Below the pieces are notes generated by a model that was not told the DNA's origin, searched no databases, and worked only from the letters and a program-made list of their open reading frames with translations. From Minicystis rosea (GTDB taxonomy: Bacteria > Myxococcota_A > Polyangia > Polyangiales > Polyangiaceae), in contig CP016211.1 of NCBI GenBank assembly GCA_001931535.1, positions 2,260,501-2,324,500 of the forward strand: a DNA stretch of 64,000 bases. Direction: 5' to 3'. Numbering within the stretch: position 1 is the stretch's first letter; the number at the start of each line of letters is the position of its first letter. Of this stretch, positions 44,093 to 53,513 are shown piece after piece. Position numbers and translations under genes: made by a program.

Positions 44093-46447
44093 TCAGCGGG
44101 CCTCCTGGTGCGAGATCGTTTGCGGTGCCGCGGTGTCGGTGGGCGCCGAGCCTGCCTTGCGACCGAGCCGCTGCAGGTAGGCGATGATCGCGACGATCTC
44201 GGTGTCCGCCGCCACGGTCGCGCCGTTGTCGGCGAGATCCTTGGTGATGGCTTCGGCCTGTCGCTTGGCGTCGCTCTCGGCCGATGCGATTTGTTCCTTC
44301 GAATACGGCACGCCGACCGCTTTCATCGCCGAGAGCTTCCCGCTCGTGCGCGAGAAATCGACCTTGCCCTCCGCCATGTGCGCATAAGGCGGCATGTTGG
44401 AGCCTTCCGAGATCGAGCGCGGATCCATCATGTGTTTGTAGTGCCAGAGGTTCGGATATTTGAGCCCCTCGCGCGCCAGATCAGGGCCGGTCCGCTTGCT
44501 GCCCCACTGGAAGGGATGATCGTAGAGCGAGTCTTCCAGGCGCGAGACCTCGCCGTAGCGCATCGTCTCCCAGCGGAAGGGCCGAATCATCTGCGAGTGG
44601 CAGACGTAGCAACCTTCGCGAAGGTAGATGTCGCGGCCTTCGAGCTCGAGCGCCGAGTAGGGCGAGAGCTGCTTCATCCCGGCCTCGGCCGGCTTGATGA
44701 CGAGCACCGGAATCAGCTCGGCGACGCCGCCGGCGAGGACGGCGAGCACCGTGATGGAGGTGAACAGCATCGCGCGGCCTTCGAGGATTCGGTGCCACGT
44801 GGGCCGATCGTCCTTCTGCATGATCTGGCCGATGACGATGGTGCCAATCCCGATGAGGAGCGCGAAGAAGAGGGCGGTGATGGCGCCGATGACCTCGGTC
44901 ATGCCGAAGACGACGACCATGGTGAGGGCCAGAATCGCGCCGATCATGGGGCGACCGAAGACGATTTGCGCCCACGTGGCGTCCGGGGCCTTGCGCTCGA
45001 CGTACACCTCGACGCTCGCCTCGACAGGCTTCTTGCCCGCGACGGTCTTCGCCAGGTTGTAGGCCATCAGGATCATGCCCACGAGGTAGAGCGTGCCGCC
45101 GAAGAGGCGCGTCCAGTACATGGGCTTGAGCGCGATGAGCGTCTCGACGAAGCTCGGATAAACGAGCGCGCCCTTGTCGTCGACCGCGCGCCACATCAGG
45201 CCTTGGGTGACACCGCTCACCCACATCGAGATCATGTAAAGAAGGATGCCGACCGTGCCGAGGAAGAAGTGGGTATTGGCGAGACGGGGCGAATGGAGCT
45301 TCGTCCCGTAGAGGCGCGGGACCATCCAATAGAACATCGCGGCGGCCATGAAGCCGTTCCAGCCGAGCGCGCCGCTGTGCACGTGGCCGATGATCCAGTC
45401 CGTGTAGTGGGCGAGCCCGTTGACGCTCTTGATCGAGAGGAGCGGGCCCTCGAACGTGGCCATTCCGTAGAACGTCACGCCGGCGGCGAAGAACTTGAGG
45501 ACGGGATCCTCACGGAGCTTGTCCCAGGCGCCGCGGAGCGTGAGCAGGCCGTTCACCATGCCACCCCAGCTCGGCGCCCAAAGCATGATGGAGAAGACCA
45601 TCCCGAGCGTCTGCGCCCAGTCGGGGAGCGCCGAGTTGAGGAGGTGATGGGGGCCAGCCCAGATGTAGAGGAAGACCAGGGCCCAGAAGTGAATGACCGA
45701 GAGGCGATAAGAATAGACGGGCCGGTCCGCCGCCTTCGGCACGTAGTAATACATGATGCCGAGGATCGGCGTGGTGAGGAAGAAGGCGACCGCGTTGTGG
45801 CCATACCACCACTGCACGAGCGCATCCTTCGCGCCGCCGTAGATCGAGTAGCTCTTGAACAGGGAGACGGGGATCTCCAGGCTGTTCACGATGTGGAGCA
45901 CCGCCACCGTGACGATGGTCGCGATGTAGAACCAGATCGCCACGTAGAGGTGCTTTTCGTTGCGCTTCGCGATCGTCCAGAAGAAGTTGATGGCGAAGAC
46001 GACCCACACCACGGCGATGGCGAGGTCGATGGGCCACTCGAGCTCTGCGTACTCCTTGCCCGTGGTGAAGCCGAGCGGGAGCGTGACGGCGGCAGCCACG
46101 ATGATGAGCTGCCAGCCCCAGAAATGGATCTTGCCGAGCGTGTCCGAGGCCATCCGCGTTTTGAGGAGGCGCTGGGACGAGTGGTAGATGCCCGCGAAGA
46201 GCATGTTGCCCACGAACGCGAAGATGACCGCGTTGGTGTGCAGCGGGCGCAGGCGACCGAACGAGAGAAACGAGGAGACGTTGGCTTGCCAGAAGGCGAG
46301 CTGAAGAGCGATGACGACGCCGACGATCAGACCGACGAGGGCGAAGATCACCGACGCCGCGATGAACCAGCGGACGACGTCGTCGTTGTAGACGATTCTC
46401 TTCGTCTCGCCGCCCGCGACGCGGGCTTCAGTGGGTTTCGTGTCCAT
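44093..46447 (-). CDS. ccoNO: Fused cbb3 oxidase catalytic subunit CcoN and cytochrome c subunit CcoO
   Basis: The 784-residue protein starts at ATG 46447 with GGAGGT upstream. Its first 480 or so residues are CcoN, the heme-copper catalytic subunit: LHTNAVIFAF, QWWYGHNAVAFFL, the cbb3-specific cross-link Tyr in PVYSYRLSVIHFW, AGPHHLLN and HVHSGALGWNGF. After a loop and extra TM segments, CcoO follows: EGCYVCHSQMIRPFRWETMRYG is its heme-c region (seen as CYVCHSQMIRPFRWE), ending with a Met-ligand segment MPPYAHMAEG. CcoN and CcoO are normally separate; here they are one chain. It reduces O2 at high affinity. Confidence 0.95.
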   Translation of the reverse strand: MDTKPTEARVAGGETKRIVYNDDVVRWFIAASVIFALVGLIVGVVIALQLAFWQANVSSFLSFGRLRPLHTNAVIFAFVGNMLFAGIYHSSQRLLKTRMASDTLGKIHFWGWQLIIVAAAVTLPLGFTTGKEYAELEWPIDLAIAVVWVVFAINFFWTIAKRNEKHLYVAIWFYIATIVTVAVLHIVNSLEIPVSLFKSYSIYGGAKDALVQWWYGHNAVAFFLTTPILGIMYYYVPKAADRPVYSYRLSVIHFWALVFLYIWAGPHHLLNSALPDWAQTLGMVFSIMLWAPSWGGMVNGLLTLRGAWDKLREDPVLKFFAAGVTFYGMATFEGPLLSIKSVNGLAHYTDWIIGHVHSGALGWNGFMAAAMFYWMVPRLYGTKLHSPRLANTHFFLGTVGILLYMISMWVSGVTQGLMWRAVDDKGALVYPSFVETLIALKPMYWTRLFGGTLYLVGMILMAYNLAKTVAGKKPVEASVEVYVERKAPDATWAQIVFGRPMIGAILALTMVVVFGMTEVIGAITALFFALLIGIGTIVIGQIMQKDDRPTWHRILEGRAMLFTSITVLAVLAGGVAELIPVLVIKPAEAGMKQLSPYSALELEGRDIYLREGCYVCHSQMIRPFRWETMRYGEVSRLEDSLYDHPFQWGSKRTGPDLAREGLKYPNLWHYKHMMDPRSISEGSNMPPYAHMAEGKVDFSRTSGKLSAMKAVGVPYSKEQIASAESDAKRQAEAITKDLADNGATVAADTEIVAIIAYLQRLGRKAGSAPTDTAAPQTISHQEAR

Positions 46448-46628
46448 TCCGTGTGACCTCCGCCTCCGGCGCATGCGCGCCTCGGGCATTCGAATCCTTC
46501 TCCAGGGGTAGGAGCGCGAGGCGATCGCCGTGCTCGTGATCCCGCTCTTTGGTGCTGAAGGCGAAGAGCAGAATCGAGCCCACGACCAGCATCAGGCTCA
46601 CGAAGATTTGAAGGCCGATGACTTCCAT
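46428..46628 (-). CDS. ccoS: cbb3 oxidase assembly protein CcoS
   Basis: A 66-residue protein with one TM helix ([17 protein letters not shown]) followed by an acidic/basic tail, matching CcoS in size and shape. It starts within the 3' end of ccoI (31-base overlap) and overlaps the start of ccoNO by 20 bases. CcoS is required for cofactor insertion in some bacteria. It is easy to miss because the overlapping frame is much longer. Confidence 0.82.
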   Translation of the reverse strand: MEVIGLQIFVSLMLVVGSILLFAFSTKERDHEHGDRLALLPLEKDSNARGAHAPEAEVTRNGHETH

Positions 46629-49021
46629 GTCGATCCTTCGGAGAGAGCCCTCGTCGTCGCCAGAAGGATGCTGAGCGACGACAAGGGCATGAACACCGCG
46701 CAGACGAGCGGCGACATCCACCCCGCGCACGCGAGCGTGATCGCGAGGCCGTTGTAGAGAAGCGCGCCGGTGAGATCGCGCCGCACCACCGTCTCCAGCC
46801 GGCGGCTCGCGGCGAGCGCGAGGCGCACCGGCCGCAGGCCGGCCGTGACGAGGTAGAAGTCCGAGCGCGCGGCGAGGAAGGGGCGATCGACGGCGGGCGT
46901 GCCCGAGCAGTGCGCCGCCGCGACCGCGAGGCTGTCGTTGATGCCGTCGCCGAGCATGAGCGTGTCGCCGCGATCGTGCGCGTGGAGCCAAGCGGCTTTG
47001 TCTTCGGGTGTGCAGCCCGCGAGGGCCCGCGCTTCGGGCACGCCGACGCGGCTCGCGATGGCTTTGACGCGCGCTTCGCGATCGCCGCTCAGAATCCACA
47101 CCTCGAAGCCGGCGCGCGTGAGCTCCGCGATCTCTTCCCGCGCGTCGGGGCGCTCGTCCTCGACGGTGGTGAACGCCGCGCGGACGACGCCGTCTTCGGC
47201 GAACACGACATCACCCGTGGTCGTGCACCCGGGCGCAGCCCACGCCGGATCGCCCAATCGATATTCGTGCGTCGCGGTGCGGAGGAGGAGCCCGCGGCCG
47301 GCCTGCTCCTCGATCGTGAGGCTCGCGTCGAACGGCTCGTTCCCCATGGCGCGCTTCACCGCGATGCTCTTCGGGTGCGTGCTGCGCGCCGCGAGGTTGT
47401 AGAGCACGCTGCGCTCCTCGCCGGTGAGCGCGGCGATCGCCTCGGCGCCTTCGACGCGCAGCACGCCGGTCGTGAGCGTGCCGGTCTTGTCGAAGACCAC
47501 GCGCCGAACGGCGATGGCGCGATCGAGAAAGCCCGGCGAGCGGACGAGCAGCCCGACGCGGCGCAGGCGCGCTTGCACGATCTCGTAGGCGAGCGGAACG
47601 GCGATGCCGAACGCGCAGGGGCAGGTGACCGTGAGGATCGCGGTGACCACGTCGATCGCGCGCCCGGCGTCGCCGGTCCTCGCCATGGTGAATGCAAAGC
47701 CAAAGGCCGATGCCGTGAGGACGAGGAGCACGTAGCGCCGGGTCACGCGGCTCCACCAAGGCGTCGTGCGCGCGGCGTCCGCGGCGCGCGGCGTGGGCGA
47801 GCGCAGGAGGCGCACGAGCGACGACGACGCGAAGTCCTCCGCGGCGCGGAGCCGCACGGCGCGCGCCCCGGCCACGCACGCGCCCGCCGGCACGATCTCA
47901 CCGCGGGCCGCGCGCACCGGCGCGCTCTCGCCGTTGATCCAATCGAGCGAGAACTCCGCCTCTTCATCCATGACCGCCGCCGCGACGGGCACCACGTCGC
48001 CCGGCGACACGAGGAGCACGTCGTCGCCCGCGACGGCGCGCACCGGCACGATGTCCACACGCGCGCCGTCGAGGCGTCGCGTGAGCAGCGTGTCCACGCC
48101 CGCGGCGTCGAGCAGCTCCGCGCGGTTCTTGTCGATCACGCGCTCCTGCAGGAAGCGGCCGAGCAGCATGAGCGTGATGAAGACGTCGACGGTGTCGAAG
48201 TACGAAGCGCGCCCCGCGCGCGTGAGGACCGAGTGCGCGGACCCCGCGAACGCGAGGACGATGCCGAGCGCGATGGGCAGATCGAGGTGGAAGATGCCGC
48301 GCCGGATCCCCTGCCACGCCGAGCGGAAGAAGACGGTGCCTCCCACGAAGACCGAGGCGAGCGAGAGGGCGAACGTGATCCCGTGAAAGAGCTTGAGGAG
48401 CGCGGGGTCGTCGAGCCCGGCGTAGATGCTGATCGAGAACAGCATCGAGTTCATCGCCAGCGCCGCGCAGATGCCGAGCCGGAGGAGGAGATCGTTCCCG
48501 CGCTCGCTCCGCTGCTTCAGGGCCGGGCCGAGGACGTAGCCGAAGCGCTCGATGTGCTCCACGTAGCGGCGGAGCGGGAACTCGGGGCGGATCAGGAGCT
48601 CCAGCGTGCCGAGCGAGGGATTGACGATCACGCGCGCGCCCCCGGCTTCGCGGCGGAACAGCTCCTCGATCAGGTAGACGCAGCCGGCGCAGTGCAGGCC
48701 TTGGATGTCGAGATCGATCCGGTGCAGCGCGGTCGAAGTAGCGAGGCGCGCTTCGATGAGATCGATCCATTTGCGATCGCGGAGCTCCGGTCGCGTGTCG
48801 GCGACGGGGCGGCCGCGATCGCCGCGCAGCGCGTAGTAGCGCTCGAGGTTCTCGGCGCCGAGGAGCGCGTGCACTTCGCGACAGCCGGTGCAGCAGAAGC
48901 GCGAGACCGCGCCCGCGCCCAGCTCGGCGTTGCAATGCGCGCACGTCGCGGCGACTTCACCGGGGGTGCTCGGTGCGCCGAACATCGTAGGGGTCGGCGC
49001 TGTGGCTCGAAGAGTATTCAC
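46598..49021 (-). CDS. ccoI: Copper-translocating P-type ATPase CcoI
   Basis: The 807-residue P1B-ATPase has an N-terminal Cys-rich region ([15 protein letters not shown]) and a heavy-metal domain ([14 protein letters not shown]), the metal-channel motif TCPCAFG, the phosphorylation motif [10 protein letters not shown] and the hinge GDGINDSLA. CcoI supplies copper for cbb3 assembly. Alternative start ATG 48985. It heads the minus-strand cbb3 locus, divergent from an alcohol dehydrogenase gene; no FNR-type box was recognised in the 247-base gap. Confidence 0.93.
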   Translation of the reverse strand: MNTLRATAPTPTMFGAPSTPGEVAATCAHCNAELGAGAVSRFCCTGCREVHALLGAENLERYYALRGDRGRPVADTRPELRDRKWIDLIEARLATSTALHRIDLDIQGLHCAGCVYLIEELFRREAGGARVIVNPSLGTLELLIRPEFPLRRYVEHIERFGYVLGPALKQRSERGNDLLLRLGICAALAMNSMLFSISIYAGLDDPALLKLFHGITFALSLASVFVGGTVFFRSAWQGIRRGIFHLDLPIALGIVLAFAGSAHSVLTRAGRASYFDTVDVFITLMLLGRFLQERVIDKNRAELLDAAGVDTLLTRRLDGARVDIVPVRAVAGDDVLLVSPGDVVPVAAAVMDEEAEFSLDWINGESAPVRAARGEIVPAGACVAGARAVRLRAAEDFASSSLVRLLRSPTPRAADAARTTPWWSRVTRRYVLLVLTASAFGFAFTMARTGDAGRAIDVVTAILTVTCPCAFGIAVPLAYEIVQARLRRVGLLVRSPGFLDRAIAVRRVVFDKTGTLTTGVLRVEGAEAIAALTGEERSVLYNLAARSTHPKSIAVKRAMGNEPFDASLTIEEQAGRGLLLRTATHEYRLGDPAWAAPGCTTTGDVVFAEDGVVRAAFTTVEDERPDAREEIAELTRAGFEVWILSGDREARVKAIASRVGVPEARALAGCTPEDKAAWLHAHDRGDTLMLGDGINDSLAVAAAHCSGTPAVDRPFLAARSDFYLVTAGLRPVRLALAASRRLETVVRRDLTGALLYNGLAITLACAGWMSPLVCAVFMPLSSLSILLATTRALSEGSTWKSSAFKSS

Positions 49022-49267
49022 GGTGTCTCGCGATCGCCGACACGAACAGCAACCGACGTGCCGACGTGCTCACCCGCACAGGGCCGCGGACCGGGCCGGA
49101 CGGGGCACCGCCGACGACTGAACGCCTTGCGTGACCACGTGCACCGTTTGCGTTGCGCGCAGCCGGGCCCCACCGAAAGGCTCTGTTGGCCGCGTCACCA
49201 CGCCGCGCGCGGCGGCCCGGCGCTTGCCACACCAAGCCCCCGCGAGTTCCAACATCGGAGAGCGAAC

Positions 49268-50296
49268 ATGCAACGAACGATGAAAGCAGCGGTCGTGAAG
49301 GCGTTCGGCGCGCCCCTCGTGATCGAAGAAGCGCCCGTGCCCACGCCCGGCCCTGGAGAGGTGCTCGTGGCCGTGGTCGCGAGCGGCGTCTGCCATACCG
49401 ATCTCCACGCGGCGAACGGCGATTGGCCCGTCAAGCCCACGCTGCCATTCATTCCCGGTCACGAAGGCGCCGGCTACGTGGCGGCGCTCGGGCCCGGCGT
49501 GACGACGCTCAAGGAAGGTGATCGCGTCGGCGTGCCCTGGCTGCACCGCGCGTGCGGCGCGTGCGACGCCTGCATCACCGGTTGGGAGACGCTCTGTCCC
49601 ACGCAGCAAAACACGGGGTACTCGGTGAACGGAGGCTTCGCGGAGTACGTCGTCGCGCCCGCCGCGTACGTCGGCCACATCCCGAACGGGCTCGACTTCG
49701 CGCAGGCGGCGCCGATCCTCTGCGCAGGCGTGACCACGTACAAGGGATTGAAGGAGACGGAGGCGCGGCCCGGTCAATGGGTCGTGATCTCGGGCATCGG
49801 CGGCCTCGGGCACGTCGCCGTCCAATACGCCAAGGCGATGGGCCTCCACGTCGTCGCCGTCGACATCGGCGAGAGCAAGCTCGCGCTGGCCCGCTCGCTC
49901 GGCGCCGAGATCGCTCTCGATGCGCGCCGTAAGCCCGAGCTCGAAGTGCAGCGGCTCATCGGCGGCGCGCACGGCGCCCTCGTCACCGCGGTATCGCCGC
50001 CTGCTTTCCGTCAAGCCATCGGCATGATCCGCCCCGGCGGGACGTGCGTGTTCGTCGGCTTGCCTCCGGGCGAGTTTCCCACGCCGATCTTCGACGTGGT
50101 CCTGAAGCGCCTCACGCTCCGCGGCTCGATCGTCGGCACGCGCATGGACCTCAAGGAGGCGCTCGCGATCGCGGCCGATGGCGCCGTCACCTCGACGATC
50201 GAGATGGATCGCCTCGACGACATCAATGCCGTCTTCTCGCGCCTCCAGGCGGGGACGATCGATGGACGCGTCGTGCTCCAGGTGCGCGATCGATGA
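49268..50296 (+). CDS. adhP: Zinc-dependent alcohol dehydrogenase (AdhP type)
   Basis: A 342-residue medium-chain dehydrogenase. The catalytic zinc ligands are in [15 protein letters not shown] and [12 protein letters not shown], the structural zinc Cys run is [15 protein letters not shown], and the NAD-binding motif is [17 protein letters not shown]. It interconverts primary alcohols and aldehydes with NAD(H). ATG 49268 or 49280. It is divergent from ccoI. Confidence 0.93.
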   Translation: MQRTMKAAVVKAFGAPLVIEEAPVPTPGPGEVLVAVVASGVCHTDLHAANGDWPVKPTLPFIPGHEGAGYVAALGPGVTTLKEGDRVGVPWLHRACGACDACITGWETLCPTQQNTGYSVNGGFAEYVVAPAAYVGHIPNGLDFAQAAPILCAGVTTYKGLKETEARPGQWVVISGIGGLGHVAVQYAKAMGLHVVAVDIGESKLALARSLGAEIALDARRKPELEVQRLIGGAHGALVTAVSPPAFRQAIGMIRPGGTCVFVGLPPGEFPTPIFDVVLKRLTLRGSIVGTRMDLKEALAIAADGAVTSTIEMDRLDDINAVFSRLQAGTIDGRVVLQVRDR

Positions 50297-50556
50297 ACGC
50301 AGCGCGCGCTCTCATGATGCGCTCGCCGACACGCCACGAAATCACGCTCTCCGGATCGTAGTTGCCCGCATCGACGACGAGGCGTCGTGATCGCGGATGC
50401 GTCGGTGCACCGCGCCTGACGAAGACCTTGCCAGCATCGGTGGGTGATGATACTTAAGCCATCGCCTAACTGACCGCGCCACCTATCTTCCGTTGCCGGC
50501 CGGCTCGGATCGATGGGTCGTCGAGACGCGCCCTGTGGGGGCCAAGGAGCTTCATC
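50297..50556. other. Intergenic region upstream of the GST/ArsR cluster
   Basis: About 260 bases without a supported gene. The promoter of the GST-ArsR-AHSA1 unit probably lies here. No strong palindrome was seen. Confidence 0.4.
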
Positions 50557-51204
50557 GTGTCGCTCACGCTCTATTTTCATCCGCTCTCGTCGTTTTGCCA
50601 CAAGGTGCTCATTGCGCTGTACGAGAACGAGACGCCGTTCGAAAGGCGCGTCGTCGATCTCATGGACCCGGCCGATCGGGCCGCGTTCTTGAAGATCTGG
50701 CCGATGGGCAAGTTCCCCGTGCTCACCGACACGGAGGGAGATCGCGTCATCCCCGAGTCGAGCATCATCATCGAATACCTGGCTCAGCACCGACCGGGGC
50801 GCACGGCGCTCGTGCCGAGCAATCCCGATGTGGCGCGGCAAATGCGCCTTCGAGATCGCTTTTACGATCTCTACGTCCACGAGCCGATGCAGAAGATCGT
50901 CACCGACAAGCTGCGTCCGGCCGGCCAGAACGATGGCTTCGGCGTGGCGCGCGCCAAAGAACGCATCGCCGCGGCTTACGACATGATCGAAGCGGACATG
51001 GCCACGAAGGTGTGGACCATGGGCGATGCCTTCACGATGGCGGATTGCGCGGCGGCGCCCGCCTTGTTCTACGCCGACAAGGTCGTGCCCATCGGGGAGA
51101 CGCACCCCAACGTGGCGGCGTATCTCGAACGGCTGAAGAAGCGGCCTTCGTATGCGCGAGCGCTCGAGGAGGCCGCGCCGTTCTTCGCGCTCATGCCGAA
51201 ATGA
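50557..51204 (+). CDS. Glutathione S-transferase family protein
   Basis: A 215-residue GST from GTG 50557. The N-domain has YFHPLSSFCHKVLIALYENE (Ser/Cys catalytic position) and MGKFPVLTDTEGDRVIPESSIIIEYL; the C-domain has WTMGDAFTMADCAAAPALFY. It resembles the fosfomycin-independent detoxifying GSTs of proteobacteria. It precedes an ArsR-type and an AHSA1-type gene with short spacing, so they form one unit. Confidence 0.88.
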   Translation: MSLTLYFHPLSSFCHKVLIALYENETPFERRVVDLMDPADRAAFLKIWPMGKFPVLTDTEGDRVIPESSIIIEYLAQHRPGRTALVPSNPDVARQMRLRDRFYDLYVHEPMQKIVTDKLRPAGQNDGFGVARAKERIAAAYDMIEADMATKVWTMGDAFTMADCAAAPALFYADKVVPIGETHPNVAAYLERLKKRPSYARALEEAAPFFALMPK

Positions 51205-51219
51205 GAATCGAGGCTCGCG

Positions 51220-51576
51220 ATGGTCGTCGAAAGCGGCGCGCTCGATCGCATCTTTCAAGCGCTCTCGGACCCGACGCGCCGCCTCTTGGTGGAGCGGCTG
51301 GCCCGCGGTCCGGCGTCGGTGTCCGAGCTCGCGGCCCCGCTCTCCATGTCGCTCCCGGCGGTGATGCAGCACATTCAAGTGCTGGAGACGAGCGGGCTCG
51401 TGCGCTCCGAGAAGGTGGGCCGAGTCCGCACCTGTCATATCGAATCAGCCGCGCTGGACACGGTCGAGCAATGGATTGTCGCGCGGCGCTCGACCTGGGA
51501 GAGCCGTTTGGATCGTTTGGGTGAATTCCTCGCCGAGGAAGAAGAAGCCGAGCAGCGACGGAGGAGAAAATCATGA
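51220..51576 (+). CDS. ArsR-family transcriptional regulator
   Basis: A 118-residue winged-helix protein: RIFQALSDPTRRLLVERLARG, then the recognition helix SVSELAAPLSMSLPAVMQHIQVLE and SGLVRSEKVGRVRTCHIES in the wing. It lacks the metal Cys box (ELCVCDL), so it is of the metal-independent type usually paired with an AHSA1 gene. The stop overlaps that gene as ATGA. Confidence 0.9.
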   Translation: MVVESGALDRIFQALSDPTRRLLVERLARGPASVSELAAPLSMSLPAVMQHIQVLETSGLVRSEKVGRVRTCHIESAALDTVEQWIVARRSTWESRLDRLGEFLAEEEEAEQRRRRKS

Positions 51577-52031
51577 GGCAGCGTTCCGTTCGTCACGCCA
51601 CCTTCGCCATCGAGCGCACGTATCCTGCTGCGCCCGAGCGGGTGTTCCGCGCCTGGGCCGATCCGGCCTCCAAAGCGAAATGGTTCTCGGGCCCCGAAGC
51701 ATGGACGAAGGCGCCGCACGCGCTCGACTTCCGCGTCGGAGGCAAAGAGACCGTGGCCGGTGGCCCCAAAGGGGGCACCGTGCATCGCTACAACGCCGTC
51801 TATCAAGACATCGTGCCCAACGAGCGCATCGTCAGCACGTACGAGATGTTCCTCGACGACACGCGTATCTCGGTGTCACTCGCCACCGTGGAGATCGCTC
51901 CGGCCAGCGCGGGCGCGCGGCTCATCTATACCGAACAGGCCGTGTTCCTCGACGGCTACGATGGTGCCGAGTCCCGCGAGCGGGGGACGCACGAGCTGCT
52001 CGACAAGCTGGGAGCGATGCTCGCCAATTGA
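51573..52031 (+). CDS. SRPBCC/AHSA1-family protein
   Basis: A 152-residue START-like small protein: FAIERTYPAAPERVFRAWADPASKAKWF at the N-terminus is typical of AHSA1 (seen as ERVFRAWADPASKAKWFSG), with a C-terminal helix region (GTHELLDKLGAML). Such proteins bind hydrophobic ligands; the ArsR partner usually regulates the pair. It overlaps the ArsR gene by four bases. Confidence 0.87.
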   Translation: MRQRSVRHATFAIERTYPAAPERVFRAWADPASKAKWFSGPEAWTKAPHALDFRVGGKETVAGGPKGGTVHRYNAVYQDIVPNERIVSTYEMFLDDTRISVSLATVEIAPASAGARLIYTEQAVFLDGYDGAESRERGTHELLDKLGAMLAN

Positions 52032-52356
52032 GCTGCGGGTGATCCCCGAAGGTGGCGCGCGACCCCGGCGCCGACGACGACCATCGGCTTCGTCTCGAGC
52101 TGGGCGCCCGACGAGACCGAGGGCACGGGTGAGACGAGCGTGGTGCCGTGGTTCGCCAAGCCGACTCGGTGACCCTGTCGCAAGGGTGGTCGGTCAGGTG
52201 TCGTCGGGCACCCGAGCCGGCGAAGCGCGTCTCGATCTTGCTCGGGGCGCGTGCAGAAGTGAATGCTGAGCGGCGGCGAAGCCTCGGGGGGCGAGCCATC
52301 CCCCCGGAGATCTTTACGTTTGTCGTGGCGCGCCGGCCCTGCTAGCCGTCGGAGCC
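52032..52356. other. Intergenic region
   Basis: About 325 bases. Two weak open frames (plus strand reading SSWAPDETEGTGETSVVPWF; minus strand reading VSPVPSVSSGAQLETKPMVV) look protein-like over short stretches but have no start or continuation, so a decayed gene fragment is possible but unproven. Confidence 0.4.
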
Positions 52357-53436
52357 GTGTCGAGCGAACCCGACGGAACCGTTCCGCCGCCGCCCGAAGC
52401 TGCTGCTCCGCAGGCGGATCCTTCGTGCGCGCCGGGCGCGGCCGCGCCGGGGTGGAGGCGCTGGACGCGGTACATTCAGCTCTCGTTCCTGGCGGTCGGT
52501 GCGGTTGCGATCATCGGGGTCAACGTCTCCCTCATTCAAGGCGGGCCCGCGCGTACGGCGGGTGACACGGGTTCGAGCTCCTCCGGCACGAGTGGAACGA
52601 CCCCACCGCTCACGCACGGCACGCCCACCGGCATCGAGATCGCCGAGCCCGCGACCTCGAGCTCGGCCGTGCCCGATGCCGGTCCGCCCGGAGAGGGGGA
52701 CGAGCCGCCGCCGCCCGAGAAGCCGCCGGCGCCGGAGAAGCCGAACGAACGCAAGGCCGGCAGCACCGTGGAGTGGGCCGCGAAGCGCGCCTGTTCCACG
52801 GCGCTGATCGATGGGCTGAGCCGTCAGATCGTCGCCGAGGCCCGGTGCCTGGACGCGAACGCCTTCGCGCGTGTCCCCGCGCGGCGCAACCTGGAGAGCG
52901 CCGAGCACGTCTTCCTGTATCTCGATGCTCCTGCGCGCGACCACCTGCTGCGCGCGCTCGATGCCCACCCGAACCGGGTCTTGAAGGTCCACAGCGCCCT
53001 GCGCACCGTGGCCCAGCAATATCTCCTCTCGCGCTGGGCCGCGGACAAGCGTTGCGGGATCCAGCTCGCCACGCGGCCCGGCGAGAGCAACCACGAGACC
53101 GGTCTCGCGCTGGATGTCGGCGCGCACGCGGCTTGGCGATCGGCGCTGGAGGCCGAGGGCTTTCGCTGGCTCGGGGCGATCGATCGTGTCCACTTCGACT
53201 TCGTCGGCCCGGGCGCCACGCATCATCAAGGGCTCGACGTCCACGCGTTTCAGCGGCTTTGGAACCGCAATCATCCGGACGACGTCATCGCCGAGACGGG
53301 GCGCTACGACGTGGCCACCGAGCTGCGCTTGAAGAAGGCGCCCGCTGCGGGCTTTCCGGTCGGCGCGCGCTGCGGCGGGAAGCGCGAGGAGCGCGCGGCG
53401 AGCGGCGCGGGCTCCTCGCGGGCACGCGCGCGCTGA
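52357..53436 (+). CDS. Membrane-anchored M15-family D,D-carboxypeptidase-like protein
   Basis: The 359-residue protein has one TM helix near the N-terminus (IQLSFLAVGAVAIIGVNVSLI), then a Pro/Glu-rich linker of about 80 residues. The C-terminal domain has SALRTVAQQYLL, SNHETGLALDVG (SxHxxGxAxD, two zinc ligands) and a later VHFDFVG with the third His, which is the VanY/DdcY-type arrangement. It should cleave D-Ala or cross-links in peptidoglycan, outside the inner membrane. Confidence 0.85.
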   Translation: MSSEPDGTVPPPPEAAAPQADPSCAPGAAAPGWRRWTRYIQLSFLAVGAVAIIGVNVSLIQGGPARTAGDTGSSSSGTSGTTPPLTHGTPTGIEIAEPATSSSAVPDAGPPGEGDEPPPPEKPPAPEKPNERKAGSTVEWAAKRACSTALIDGLSRQIVAEARCLDANAFARVPARRNLESAEHVFLYLDAPARDHLLRALDAHPNRVLKVHSALRTVAQQYLLSRWAADKRCGIQLATRPGESNHETGLALDVGAHAAWRSALEAEGFRWLGAIDRVHFDFVGPGATHHQGLDVHAFQRLWNRNHPDDVIAETGRYDVATELRLKKAPAAGFPVGARCGGKREERAASGAGSSRARAR

Positions 53437-53513
53437 AGACAGCTCGGGCTTCCGGCGCGGCGCGGTCCGAGCTCCAACCATGCGTCGGGCCATGATTCCT
53501 ACGCGAAGCGGGC

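Noticed and set aside
43946..46456. Long plus-strand frame opposite ccoNO
   Set aside because: Shadow of the oxidase gene, whose heme ligands and membrane segments are unmistakable.
46910..49267. Extended N-terminal part of the frame containing the alcohol dehydrogenase
   Set aside because: It runs antisense through ccoI; the dehydrogenase starts normally at ATG 49268.
51922..52299. Open frames after the AHSA1 gene that look faintly protein-like
   Set aside because: Too short and without start or domain; at most a decayed fragment.
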